Source of the DNA: Lentimicrobium sp. L6
GTDB lineage: Bacteria > Bacteroidota > Bacteroidia > Bacteroidales > UBA12170
NCBI RefSeq assembly: GCF_013166655.1
Contig: NZ_JABKCA010000049.1
Location: 1 to 43,967, forward strand
DNA: 43,967 nt
Reading direction: 5' to 3'
The translations under genes and the position numbers were made by a program. This document shows positions 8,939 through 18,119 of the stretch, one piece after another. Position 1 is the first letter of the stretch, and every line of letters begins with the position of its first letter. Below the pieces are notes generated by a model. That model saw only the letters and a list, made by a program, of their open reading frames with translations, searched no databases and was not told the DNA's origin.

Positions 8939-9424
8939 TTATTGTTTAATAATTTTGAAAGTTTTAGTTTGTTGACCAAATACTATTTTCAAAATATAAT
9001 GAGATCTTTCAAAAGATTGAAGGTTCCATTGAATGATGTTATGGCTAGATATTTCTTTTTCTTCTTTTATTAATCGGCCATTGGCATCGAAGAGTTGAAC
9101 AAGGCAATTTTCATTGATTTGTTTTTCAGTATTAATTTTGATATTGACAAAATTGGGAGTAGGGTTAGGGTAAATATCTACTGATACATTATCTAATTTT
9201 ATTTCATCAATAGCAGTAATAATATATAAATCCTGATGAAATCCTTGGGTTAAAATGTAATTTCCTTCAAATGTAGCAATGACAGGTTCCCCAAGAGTCC
9301 AACTTAAAGACACATTCCCATTTTCAAAATGATCACCTGCTGATGCAATAACTTCTGGACTAAGTTGTTGACTATAAGAATTTAATCCAAAAATTACAAA
9401 TACGATTATAATAATTTGTTTCAT
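8939..9424 (-). CDS. Small secreted protein with type IX C-terminal sorting domain
   Basis: A 161-aa precursor with a signal peptide (about 1-19, ending SYS-Q), a short unique part of about 60 aa (SAGDHFENGNVSLSWTLGEP) and a type IX sorting domain from about residue 82 (YPNPTPNFVNIKI to the end). The unique part resembles a small region often found before sorting domains in Bacteroidota and has no known activity. A second in-frame ATG lies 6 nt upstream; the chosen one starts the signal peptide directly. It is the first gene of a unit with the collagen-like gene, so the two products may work together at the surface. That is inferred from spacing only. Confidence 0.7.
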   Translation of the reverse strand: MKQIIIIVFVIFGLNSYSQQLSPEVIASAGDHFENGNVSLSWTLGEPVIATFEGNYILTQGFHQDLYIITAIDEIKLDNVSVDIYPNPTPNFVNIKINTEKQINENCLVQLFDANGRLIKEEKEISSHNIIQWNLQSFERSHYILKIVFGQQTKTFKIIKQ

Positions 9425-9534
9425 GATCATTTGATTTTAATTTCAGTTTCACTCATCATTAGCTGTTTCTACGCAGAGCTATTGAAAATGTTACTTGTTT
9501 GGCGTGTTTTTGAGTTCTCATCCATCAAGCCTAA

Positions 9535-9564
9535 CAAAGTTAAGAATATTGAAGAGGGATATCA
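9535..9564 (-). promoter_or_regulatory. Promoter of the small sorted protein / collagen-like operon
   Basis: On the minus strand TTG (9564-9562) is followed by a 19-nt spacer and TAACTTTG (9542-9535). This fits the Bacteroidota -33/-7 pattern with ideal spacing. It predicts a leader of about 100 nt. Confidence 0.5.
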
Positions 9565-9575
9565 ATTAATGGCAT

Positions 9576-9610
9576 AAAAAAAAGGCTACCTGAATAAGGC
9601 AGCCTTTATG
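9576..9610 (-). terminator. Terminator of the susCDE1 operon
   Basis: On the minus strand AAAGGCTGCC pairs with GGTAGCCTTT with one mismatch, followed by a run of eight T. It stands about 20 nt past the susE1 stop. Confidence 0.8.
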
Positions 9611-9627
9611 AGAAATCTTATTAAAGC

Positions 9628-11457
9628 TTATTGAGCGATATACGACCAAGTAAGCGCATTAATATCAACTGTAAATTCATAAGAACCAGCAGCAGGAACT
9701 TCTAAGTTTCCAGCACTAGGATCGATAGATAAAGTACCATCTGTATCACCAGCTCCATAATTTGTGCCATCCCAAGAACCTTCAGAGGTAAACTTGAAAA
9801 TAAGTTCATCACCAGTAATATCAACTATACCTACGAAAATACCATCAGCATTATCATCAGTTATTGTAGGTGCTGTTGCAGGATCCCATCCTTGATGAGC
9901 ACCAGGAACATATAACATAGCTACAGGAGCATCAGAAACTACAGAATAGGTCATGTCATTTGTATTAACAGTGATAACATAAGTACCATCTGCTTCAACA
10001 GGGATTGCAGCAGGATCTGTACCAGTACCATCATTAACAGCAAGTTCACCAGCATTAGCTCCCATACCATATTGTGGTTGCCATTGACCAAGAACTGAAA
10101 TAAACTTGATACCTTCACCACCAGCAATTAAATCAGCAGTGAGAGTGTATACTCCACCTGTTCCATTAAATGGAATAGCAACAGTATTATCCCAACCTGC
10201 AGCACAACCATCACCTAACATATAAAGTTCTGGATCAGTAGTACCTGCAGATTTAACTGTAAGTGTATAAAGTTCAGTTATAGCATCAATTTCTAATACG
10301 AAATCATATGTTCCATCAGCAAGAGGAACAAAGTTTCCATCACCATTACCTTCGAAATCAGCAGCAGCAGTACCAGCCATTGTTACATCTGGGAAACCGA
10401 TTGATTTACCATTCCAGTCTTGACCTTCTCTAATTTTGAAAGAACCAGCAGTAGTTACTTCAACACCTTCATAAGTCCATGTGTAATTTGTTTCATCTAC
10501 AGCAGGAACAGAAGTAAGAATAGTAACATCCCAGTTATGTTGCTCTCCACCAACTACAAGACCGTCACCAACTAAACCTAGTTCAGTAGCAGAATAGTCA
10601 ATAGTTTCCAAGTCACCAGTTTTAACCATAGTAGCTACAGTACCACCAGTTAGAGACCAAGTTACTGTGATTGTATATTTACCAGGAGTATCATTAACAA
10701 TATTATCTCCACCAGGAACTAATGCATTAACAGCACCACCATAGTTAGAGTTAACTTTGATACCAGCATTTCCATCACCAAGATCAAAATCGGGGCTTAA
10801 GATAACTTTCCAACCATTAGAATAACGGAATTTGAAATCAGCTTTAGTCATGACGATGTCAGTACCTGAGAAAGTCATAGTATTAAGATCGAAAGTAGCA
10901 TCTAATTGAGTACTTCCACCCCATCCACCAGGAGTAGCAGCACCAATAACACCCCAAACCACTTTAGCTACAGTTACAACTCCCAATTCTGAGTCATAAG
11001 CAATATGGTATAAACCATCTTCAGATACTGTGAAAGGTGTAGTTGATTCAACTAAAGAACCACGATATAAACCTAAAGTAGGCTCATCACCATCAAGGTC
11101 TGCTTCAGCAACCATTCCGAAATCAGCACCAGGACCATAAATAGTCTGAGTAGCACCATCAACAGTAATAATATTGAATCCTTCAGTACCACCTTTAATA
11201 GCAACATAAAGATCCATTAATTCTGCTCTATCTTCTTGTAAAACTTCGTTACGAGTGATAGCCATTTTACCTTTAGTATCGAAATCAACTAAGGCTGTTC
11301 CAGCACCTTTAACATAAGTTCCATCCAATACGATTACTGGAGGAGTATCATTTGTATCATCGTCATCATCTTTGGTACAGGATGTACTAATTAATGCGAA
11401 TGACATTAACATTACCCATGCGATATGGGTTAATTTGAAAAGATTATTCTTTTTCAT
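9628..11457 (-). CDS. susE: SusE/SusF-like outer-membrane alpha-glucan-binding lipoprotein with five modules
   Basis: A 609-aa lipoprotein. The signal peptide ends at lipobox Cys27, followed by TKDDDDDTND, an acidic stretch that in Bacteroidota marks export to the outer face of the outer membrane. The rest divides into about five beta-sandwich modules: 45-165, 167-285 (WGVIGAATPGGW), 292-402, 410-506 (LYMLGDGCAAGWDN, GQWQPQYGM) and 513-608 (LYVPGAHQGWDP). Repeated Trp/Tyr at equal places fits starch-binding modules of SusE/SusF. It has no visible catalytic motif and would hold glucan for SusC/SusD. It is last in susC1-susD1-susE1, 69 nt after susD1 and before a terminator. Two of its modules match the extra modules inside SusD2. 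The exact polymer bound cannot be read from sequence. Confidence 0.85.
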   Translation of the reverse strand: MKKNNLFKLTHIAWVMLMSFALISTSCTKDDDDDTNDTPPVIVLDGTYVKGAGTALVDFDTKGKMAITRNEVLQEDRAELMDLYVAIKGGTEGFNIITVDGATQTIYGPGADFGMVAEADLDGDEPTLGLYRGSLVESTTPFTVSEDGLYHIAYDSELGVVTVAKVVWGVIGAATPGGWGGSTQLDATFDLNTMTFSGTDIVMTKADFKFRYSNGWKVILSPDFDLGDGNAGIKVNSNYGGAVNALVPGGDNIVNDTPGKYTITVTWSLTGGTVATMVKTGDLETIDYSATELGLVGDGLVVGGEQHNWDVTILTSVPAVDETNYTWTYEGVEVTTAGSFKIREGQDWNGKSIGFPDVTMAGTAAADFEGNGDGNFVPLADGTYDFVLEIDAITELYTLTVKSAGTTDPELYMLGDGCAAGWDNTVAIPFNGTGGVYTLTADLIAGGEGIKFISVLGQWQPQYGMGANAGELAVNDGTGTDPAAIPVEADGTYVITVNTNDMTYSVVSDAPVAMLYVPGAHQGWDPATAPTITDDNADGIFVGIVDITGDELIFKFTSEGSWDGTNYGAGDTDGTLSIDPSAGNLEVPAAGSYEFTVDINALTWSYIAQ

Positions 11458-11517
11458 AAGTCTAATTTTTGATAATTATTTAATCAGTTAATAAATTATA
11501 TTTTGTTTTTGTAATGA

Positions 11518-11525
11518 CAAAGATA
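11518..11525 (-). promoter_or_regulatory. Possible internal -7 box before susE1
   Basis: TATCTTTG on the minus strand lies in the susD1-susE1 gap, about 60 nt before the susE1 ATG. It fits TAnnTTTG, but there is no -33 box at the right distance. It could give extra susE1 transcription. Confidence 0.25.
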
Positions 11526-11526
11526 G

Positions 11527-13014
11527 TTAATTTCCTAAATTGGGGTTACCATCGATAGCCCATTGTGGAATAGGGAAGATTTCTTTCTCAGCAGTCTGAG
11601 CTTCTTTTTCCCACCAAGAGTTTCCCCATTTACCAAAACGGATTAAATCTTGACGTCTATGACCTTCCACAAACATTTCGCGACCTCGTTCTTCAAGAAG
11701 TTGATCTAATGTACATCCACTATAAGGAGAAACATTTGCTCTTGTTCTTATTGGGTTCACCCATTCGTCACCACTATTTCCTAGTCTAATTTCACATTCA
11801 GCTTTCATTAAGTAAAAGTCTGACAAACGGAATAACGGAAAATCGTTGGATAAATTTTCTTTGGCACCTTTTTTTATTTCATATTTACCAATTCTTGCAC
11901 CAGTTGTTCTAATTTGTTCTGGAGAAAAATCATCTGTCATTGACAATGCTGGCAAATATGGATCGATAACTAGAGGCTCTCCTAATACACTTTCTATGAT
12001 TTCTTCACCAGTACTAGCATATTGCGGACCCCAAATAAAATGAGCTTCTTTTCTTAAATCAATATCTTCATAGGTATCAAAATGAGTAGGTACAACAGCA
12101 AAACCATTCCATGGTCCTACAGGCATATCATAAGTAAGGTTATGTTGATAATGTAGTGTTCTCATATGCAGTCTAAAACCTTCGAAGTTGTTTTCGTCAT
12201 AAGGAATAGAGAAAATAATTTCTGGAGAAGCATCATTATCAGTTACAAATGGCGACTTTACATCATTTGCAAGACTATAAGGACCTGACATTACACTATC
12301 ACAATATTGGTTAGCTTTTGACCATTGTGCAGTTCCAGTATATACTTCAGCATTAATATAAAGCTTCGTTAATAAGGCAAAAGCCATATTTTTAGTAGCC
12401 ATATATTTTAAATTACCTTGATTTAAATACTTTAAGTTTTGTTCAACAGTCGAAACTAAACTGTCATAAATAGCCTCACGTTCAATTTTTTCTGGTAAGA
12501 AACTTTCAGCTTGAACTGAAGTTACATAAGGAACATCACCATAATTATCGATTAATAAATAATAGAAGAAAGCTCTTAAAACTTCTAATTCTGCAATTTT
12601 AGCTTTGATATCATCACTGTCACCAATGCTTTCTAATTGCCCAATTGTTTGGTTACAAACTGTAACTCCACCCCAAAAGAGGCTCCACATTCTATTTACA
12701 CCTTCGATATCATTTGTCCAACGATGCGTGTGCATATCGGCCCATTTTCCACCATCAAACCAGTCAGCACCTCTAGTAGGTCCACAAAGTTCATCTGATG
12801 TAATTTCTTGAGCCAAAAACCACCAACCATTATCATCAGCCATATTTTGTAGTTGTTTATAAGCGTTAACACTTAATGTAGCAACCTGGTCGCTGTTCTC
12901 AGGATATAATTCTGCTGGTATTTGATCGTAATATTTTTCGTCGAGTTTCGTACATGAAGATGACAAAAACAATAGAATTACGAATAAAGATGATATAATT
13001 TTTATATTTTTCAT
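11527..13014 (-). CDS. susD: SusD-like nutrient-binding lipoprotein (set 1)
   Basis: A 495-aa SusD/RagB family protein, normal in length. The lipoprotein signal ends at Cys21 (SSSC-TKLDEKYY). The helical TPR-like scaffold is recognisable in LRAFFYYLLIDNYGDVPYVT and AFALLTKLYINAEVYTG. The C-terminal signature is RLSDFYLMKAECEIRLG and EERGREMFVEGHRRQDLIRFG. It sits as a lid on SusC1 at the outer membrane and delivers glucan. It begins 13 nt after susC1. The segment from THFDTYEDIDLRKEAHF runs straight through, in contrast to SusD2, which has about 200 residues inserted there. Confidence 0.93.
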   Translation of the reverse strand: MKNIKIISSLFVILLFLSSSCTKLDEKYYDQIPAELYPENSDQVATLSVNAYKQLQNMADDNGWWFLAQEITSDELCGPTRGADWFDGGKWADMHTHRWTNDIEGVNRMWSLFWGGVTVCNQTIGQLESIGDSDDIKAKIAELEVLRAFFYYLLIDNYGDVPYVTSVQAESFLPEKIEREAIYDSLVSTVEQNLKYLNQGNLKYMATKNMAFALLTKLYINAEVYTGTAQWSKANQYCDSVMSGPYSLANDVKSPFVTDNDASPEIIFSIPYDENNFEGFRLHMRTLHYQHNLTYDMPVGPWNGFAVVPTHFDTYEDIDLRKEAHFIWGPQYASTGEEIIESVLGEPLVIDPYLPALSMTDDFSPEQIRTTGARIGKYEIKKGAKENLSNDFPLFRLSDFYLMKAECEIRLGNSGDEWVNPIRTRANVSPYSGCTLDQLLEERGREMFVEGHRRQDLIRFGKWGNSWWEKEAQTAEKEIFPIPQWAIDGNPNLGN

Positions 13015-13027
13015 TTTTTATTCCTCC

Positions 13028-16003
13028 TTAAAATGTTGCTGTTAAACCAAAAGTTATTGTTCTGGTATTAGGATAGACATTATATTGATCCCAACCATAG
13101 GTAAGCCCATTATAATATATTTCTGGGTCAGCACCACTGTATTTTGATAATGTGAATACATTATTTACAACAGCAAATAGTTTTAAATTACTAATCCATT
13201 TTATATTTTGAGTGTTGAAATTATATCCTAGAGAAATATAATCTAATTTAACAAATGAAGCATCCTCTAGATATTCAGTGGCTATAACTGCAGTTGTTAC
13301 ACGACCTTGTTCAGCCCAATCTAATGCTTCTTCTACAGCATTTAATTCAGGTAAATCAAAAGGTGCATCCATAAACATTTGTGTTGCATTATATTTCTGA
13401 TGACCAATCATTGATCTAAATGAAAAGTCTAAGGTCCAATTTTTAAAGAAAGTCATATAGTTAGCCCAACCCAACTCAATATCTGGGTTTGGAGAGCCAA
13501 CAAATTTTCTTTCTGCATTTGCCATTTGGTCAGTATATCCTCCTGTTTTAGACCTGAAAATAAACTGTCCATTTTGAATAGTTGCAATTTCTGGCAAATA
13601 AAACTCACTAACTTCATGTCCCTGTTGGTTTCTAATTAAATAAAAACCATCACCTATAGCACCACGTCCTGAAACGTAACCTCCATTTTGAAAACCATCA
13701 TCACCAGTTCCACCTTCACTCACTAATTCAATCCATTTAGATTTATTATGAGCCATTGTTAAAGATGTTTTGTAAGAGAAATTCGATTTATTAATAACAT
13801 GTGCTTGTAAATACAATTCAATACCTCTATTTTCAATATTACCAGCATTGTCAAAAGTAACAGCAGCTAAATTTGATCCTTCTGAGGAAGTAGATCTAGG
13901 GTATAAAAGATCTGTAGTGTTTTTATAATAAACTTCTAGACTACCATTAATTTTACTGTTGAATATCGCAAAATCAATACCTAAGTTAGTTTCAGCTGTT
14001 CGTTCCCACTTTAAATCTGGATTATCATTACGAGCAGCTACAAAGGTAATTACTTGATTGCCATTTTCAGGGTTAGTAGCAAGTCCACTAGATATGTATG
14101 ATACTTGACTGCTTCCTGGACTGAAATCTTGATTCCCAGAAACTCCATAACTTGCTCTAAGTTTTAGCTGATCTAGCCAAGTGACATTTTCTAAAAAATC
14201 TTCTTCTTGCATGTTCCAAGAGGCAGAAGCTGTTGGGAACCAACCCCATTTGTTATTTTTACCAAATTTGGATGAACCATCTCTTCTTAAACTACCAGTT
14301 AAATAATACTTTCCTTTATAATTGTATTGAGCTCGTCCGAAGAAACCGATTAGAATATCATCAGGATTTCTATAAGACCCAACATCGCCCCAAACAACAT
14401 CGGTAAATGTTCCTAGGTTATTAGCTCCAATATAGGGAGACTGAGGGTCTCTAGCTTGGGCATTAAATCCTTTAGAGGTTTTTTCACTCCAAGAATATCC
14501 AGCCATAAAATTAATATTATGAACTTCATTAATACTCTTTATATAAGTTAAATAAGCTTCTAATTGTTTGTTATCTTGCGTGTGATAGCTTCTGCTTCCG
14601 TATCCATCATCTGCTGAGGCATATACACCCTTAGGGCGGAAATACGTATATTCTTGATCTGTTCTTTTGTAACTAAGTGTAGCAGTTCCAGTTAGACCTT
14701 CAAAAAACTCAAAGTCTCCTTTTAAACTTCCTAAATAGCTTTTTGCATCGCGAATATTAGTGATATTATTGATTACAGAAATTGGATTTTCATAATTAAA
14801 TGCTCTCTGAGTCATATCATAACCGCCACTAGAATTATAAACAGGATCTGTAGGGTTCCTAGTTAAAGATTGATAAATAACAGCGTCTTTTCCGAAACCA
14901 TTTAAGTTCTCATAATCATTGTTCTCAAAAGAAGTTATTAAGTTGGCATTTAATGTTAAACGATCTTCAACTCCCTTGTGAGTAATATTCATTTTTGCAG
15001 TAGTTCTTTCTTTCTCAGTACCATTCATAACACCAGTCCAGTTGTTATGATTAATAGAGGCACGGTAATAACTGTTTTCACTTCCACCTGCAAAACTCAA
15101 ATTGTTTTCAGTATTATTTCCTGTTCTGTACAATTCATCTTGCCAGTCAGTGTTGGCTCCACCATCAATAAAGTCAATATTATTTTCACTGGCATAAGCT
15201 CTAATCTGACTAGCATCCAAAACCTGTTCGGTTTTAGCAACACTACTAATAGAATATTTAGTGCTGAAATTAACCTCTGAAACTAAAATTCCATTCTTTT
15301 TACCACCTTTTTTTGTAGTTATGATAATTACTCCATTTGCACCTTGTGAACCATAAATAGCAGTAGAAGCAGCATCTTTAAGAATATTATAACTTTCAAT
15401 ATCTTCAGATGCGATACTTGTAGGATCACCACCAGGAACACCATCAATCACATAAAGTGGACTTGATGAAGCTGTAAATCCTGATGAACCACGGATTCTT
15501 ATAGAAAATCCACCATTCGGGTCACCACCTTTTTTAGTAATGGAAACTCCGGCTGCTTTTCCTTGTAATCCTTGAATCGGATCAGAAAGTGCACCTTGAT
15601 TTAACTCCTCAGCAGTAACATGTGAAACAGCTCCAGTTTTGTCTGTTTTCTTTTGTGTACCATAACCAATAATAATGACTTCATCTAATAACTCAGATTT
15701 TGGAGCAAGGATGATATCAATGGTTGATTGTGCAGCTACAACTTCTTGTTCGTTATAGCCAATGTAAGAATAAACGAGCGTAGAACCTTGTTCAACAGTA
15801 ATGGAATAATTTCCATCGAAATCTGTAGTAGTACCTTGTGTGGTACCTTTTTGAATTACAGAGACACCTATTAATGTAGTTCCATCTTCCGAATCGGTAA
15901 TGGTACCAGTCACGGTGATTTGCTGTGCGTTAGATAGCGATACCATTCCTATCATCAAGAATAGAAAAAGTATAGGCCATTTCCCCAGTTTTTGTAACAT
16001 CAT
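13028..16003 (-). CDS. susC: SusC-like TonB-dependent outer-membrane transporter (set 1)
   Basis: A 991-aa SusC/RagA family importer. The signal peptide ends near residue 26 (LSNA-QQ). A carboxypeptidase-like regulatory domain (about 30-105) is followed by the plug (about 113-232), with the family signatures RIRGSSGF, PLYVIDGVPGG and ILKDAASTAIYGSQGANGV. A 22-stranded barrel follows to the C-terminal phenylalanine. It imports glucan fragments with energy from TonB and pairs with SusD1 13 nt downstream. Two adjacent ATG codons make the first residue ambiguous by one codon. A LacI-type palindrome lies about 100 nt upstream, and a one-mismatch -7 box (TACTTTAG, 16049-16042) stands between, so control by the nearby LacI regulator is likely. 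Confidence 0.94.
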   Translation of the reverse strand: MMLQKLGKWPILFLFLMIGMVSLSNAQQITVTGTITDSEDGTTLIGVSVIQKGTTQGTTTDFDGNYSITVEQGSTLVYSYIGYNEQEVVAAQSTIDIILAPKSELLDEVIIIGYGTQKKTDKTGAVSHVTAEELNQGALSDPIQGLQGKAAGVSITKKGGDPNGGFSIRIRGSSGFTASSSPLYVIDGVPGGDPTSIASEDIESYNILKDAASTAIYGSQGANGVIIITTKKGGKKNGILVSEVNFSTKYSISSVAKTEQVLDASQIRAYASENNIDFIDGGANTDWQDELYRTGNNTENNLSFAGGSENSYYRASINHNNWTGVMNGTEKERTTAKMNITHKGVEDRLTLNANLITSFENNDYENLNGFGKDAVIYQSLTRNPTDPVYNSSGGYDMTQRAFNYENPISVINNITNIRDAKSYLGSLKGDFEFFEGLTGTATLSYKRTDQEYTYFRPKGVYASADDGYGSRSYHTQDNKQLEAYLTYIKSINEVHNINFMAGYSWSEKTSKGFNAQARDPQSPYIGANNLGTFTDVVWGDVGSYRNPDDILIGFFGRAQYNYKGKYYLTGSLRRDGSSKFGKNNKWGWFPTASASWNMQEEDFLENVTWLDQLKLRASYGVSGNQDFSPGSSQVSYISSGLATNPENGNQVITFVAARNDNPDLKWERTAETNLGIDFAIFNSKINGSLEVYYKNTTDLLYPRSTSSEGSNLAAVTFDNAGNIENRGIELYLQAHVINKSNFSYKTSLTMAHNKSKWIELVSEGGTGDDGFQNGGYVSGRGAIGDGFYLIRNQQGHEVSEFYLPEIATIQNGQFIFRSKTGGYTDQMANAERKFVGSPNPDIELGWANYMTFFKNWTLDFSFRSMIGHQKYNATQMFMDAPFDLPELNAVEEALDWAEQGRVTTAVIATEYLEDASFVKLDYISLGYNFNTQNIKWISNLKLFAVVNNVFTLSKYSGADPEIYYNGLTYGWDQYNVYPNTRTITFGLTATF

Positions 16004-16105
16004 ACTATGTTTTTAGTGTTAATTTTTGATTAATAACCCCGCTAAAGTAGTAAATTTTTAGTGATTTACAGTGGTTTTGCTATATAGAAGAGTCAATAAA
16101 GTCCG

Positions 16106-16127
16106 CAATCGTTTGCGAAAACGTTTG
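16106..16127 (-). promoter_or_regulatory. LacI-family operator upstream of susC1
   Basis: Imperfect palindrome CAATCGTTT-GCGA-AAACGTTTG (9-bp arms, one mismatch). The arms are identical to those of the site upstream of susC2/lacI at 24584, with the same 4-bp spacer length. Its centre is about 70 bp upstream of the weak -7 box, a position compatible with activation as well as repression. Confidence 0.7.
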
Positions 16128-16140
16128 ATGTTGACAAATA

Positions 16141-16173
16141 TTAAAAAAGGCCATATTTATTAATATGGCCTTT
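16141..16173 (-). terminator. Terminator of the susCDE2-amylase operon
   Basis: On the minus strand AAAGGCCATATT pairs with AATATGGCCTTT around a 4-nt loop and runs into a T tract. It lies just behind the amylase stop and in front of the susC1 operator, separating the two sus operons. Confidence 0.85.
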
Positions 16174-16195
16174 AAATATTTTGTAAGTAATTTAC

Positions 16196-18040
16196 TTATT
16201 TGAACTGGATGATGGTAGATTCTTTTGCGGGAATCTCAAAATCATCGATAATAATGGTTTCTTTTGAAAAAATATCAGTCCCTTCAATATTAGCTATTTC
16301 CATTTCAGGAAAGCTAGAAGAATTCAACTTTCTACTTCTATTTCCTTTATTGATGATCACCATGATTTTCTGATTTTCATCATATCTAAAGAATACATAT
16401 AATCCACTGTCAGGGGCATAATGCATTAATTTCCCTTGATGGATGGTGCTACAGTTCTTTCTAAAATTCAATAAAGTTTTGAGGAATTCTTGTGCTTCTA
16501 AAGCTTTTGGACTTAAGTTTTCTCCAGTAAATGCATTCACTTTATCATTTGGCCATCCACCAGGAAAATCTGTTCTGATTTCACCATGATCGTGGGAAAG
16601 TGGATTTGACATCAGAATTTCAGTTCCATAGTATATTTGAGGTATTCCTCTTGTGGTGGCAAAGTAAGTTAATCCCATTTTATAGAGCTCAAAATCTTCA
16701 TTCAACTGCGTATAATATCTGTCCATATCGTGGTTGTCGGGAAAGATAACCAAGTTATTGGCATTTGGGTAAACATAGTCACAGGCAATGAGTTCGTATA
16801 GGTTATTTAAACCAGTATTCCATGCTTCCTCTTGTTTTAGGGACTCTACTAGTGTAGCCTGTAAAGGGAAGTCCATTAATGATGGAAGGCATGAGTTTAG
16901 GTTTTTGGTTTGTTCATTTCCTCTTTGCCATTTGGCGATAATAGAGGGGTTTAGGCTCCATTCTTCACCCACTATATTAAAGTTTGGGTATTCATCCATG
17001 ATGGCACAGGTATAGGCTGACATGAATTCTGCTCCTGGATAAGGATGGGTATCGTGACGGATTCCTCCGAGGTCGGCTACTTCAACCCACCAAATGCTAT
17101 TTTGTATCAAATTATCGCGTAGTAGGGGATGATCGCCATTTAAGTCTGGCATTTCACTAACAAACCAGCCTTTTTCGAATTTCGCTTTGTCTGAAGGTGC
17201 CACATAAGGATCATTTATAACTGTTCTGCGGTGATTGGTGATTTGATAAATATCTTTATCATTGATCCAGTCTTGGTCAGGCATATCCTTCATCCACCAA
17301 TGTTCGCTTCCACAGTGGTTCATGATTTGATCCATGATGAGTTTAATCCCTCTTTTATCTGCTTCTTTGGAGAGGAGGATATAATCATCAATTGTACCAT
17401 AGCGAGGATCTATTTTATAATAATCGGTTGTGGCATAACCATGATAAGAAGTACGAGGCATATGGTTAATGAGTATTGGATTCAGCCAAATGGCAGTGAA
17501 TCCCATTTCTTGAATATAGTCTAAATGATCGATGACACCTTGTAAATCTCCTCCATGCCTTGCTTGGTTATCTTTCCTATTGAGCTCATCTCCTAATTCA
17601 TCAAAGTGATCATTATAAGGATTTCCATTGGCAAAACGATCTGGAGTAATGAGATACATCACATCGGAGCTGTTGAAACCTTCTCGCTGAGCTGATTTTT
17701 CTCGTCTGTCTTTTAATTCATATTGTATAGAGGAGGCTATTTTATTATTCTTGAGAAAATTTATTTTAAAGGCATCCTCCGAAAACTTTTCATCGATAGC
17801 AATATAGATAAACAAGTAATTGGAGTTGTTGGTGAGCTCAGTTCTTAAGAGCTGAATCTGTTTATTCTCGATTTCAATTTTATGTTCAGCAATATTCTCT
17901 CCATAAAACATGATTTGTAATTCAGGATTATTCATGTTTTTCCACCAAAAAGGAGGTTCCATTCTTTCAACCAACTCTTCTTGGGCAAAACTATTTATTG
18001 AAAATATAATGGCTAGAATTAAGATTATATATTTCTTCAT
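16196..18040 (-). CDS. susA: Periplasmic GH13 alpha-amylase / neopullulanase (SusA-like)
   Basis: A 614-aa glycoside hydrolase family 13 enzyme. The signal peptide (1-19, SFA-Q) has no lipobox, so a periplasmic location is expected. An N-terminal beta-sandwich of the cyclomaltodextrinase/neopullulanase type (about 25-110) precedes the barrel. Catalytic residues are Asp330 in GGIRHDTHPY, Glu359 in IVGEEW and Asp438 in FPDNHD, with the invariant Arg328. The C-terminal part (about 530-614) is a small beta domain. It would cut maltodextrin brought in by SusC to maltose or glucose. It follows susE2 by 79 nt with a hairpin between, and is the last gene before a terminator. Exact product range is not readable from sequence. 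Confidence 0.88.
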   Translation of the reverse strand: MKKYIILILAIIFSINSFAQEELVERMEPPFWWKNMNNPELQIMFYGENIAEHKIEIENKQIQLLRTELTNNSNYLFIYIAIDEKFSEDAFKINFLKNNKIASSIQYELKDRREKSAQREGFNSSDVMYLITPDRFANGNPYNDHFDELGDELNRKDNQARHGGDLQGVIDHLDYIQEMGFTAIWLNPILINHMPRTSYHGYATTDYYKIDPRYGTIDDYILLSKEADKRGIKLIMDQIMNHCGSEHWWMKDMPDQDWINDKDIYQITNHRRTVINDPYVAPSDKAKFEKGWFVSEMPDLNGDHPLLRDNLIQNSIWWVEVADLGGIRHDTHPYPGAEFMSAYTCAIMDEYPNFNIVGEEWSLNPSIIAKWQRGNEQTKNLNSCLPSLMDFPLQATLVESLKQEEAWNTGLNNLYELIACDYVYPNANNLVIFPDNHDMDRYYTQLNEDFELYKMGLTYFATTRGIPQIYYGTEILMSNPLSHDHGEIRTDFPGGWPNDKVNAFTGENLSPKALEAQEFLKTLLNFRKNCSTIHQGKLMHYAPDSGLYVFFRYDENQKIMVIINKGNRSRKLNSSSFPEMEIANIEGTDIFSKETIIIDDFEIPAKESTIIQFK

Positions 18041-18056
18041 TATTGAGATTATTTAA

Positions 18057-18101
18057 TATAAAAAAGCTGCTTATGAATTAGCAAACTAAAACATAAGCAG
18101 C
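18057..18101 (-). terminator. Hairpin between susE2 and the amylase gene
   Basis: On the minus strand GCTGCTTATG pairs perfectly with CATAAGCAGC across a 16-nt loop, followed by CTTTTTTAT-like U-rich sequence. It lies within an otherwise compact operon, so it may be a partial terminator or RNA-stability element lowering amylase expression relative to susCDE2. Confidence 0.6.
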
Positions 18102-18119
18102 AATGATTTGATCACCTTT

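Noticed and set aside
14978-15280. 100-aa open frame antisense to susC1
   Set aside because: Shadow of the SusC1 gene; no motif, no promoter or partner gene.
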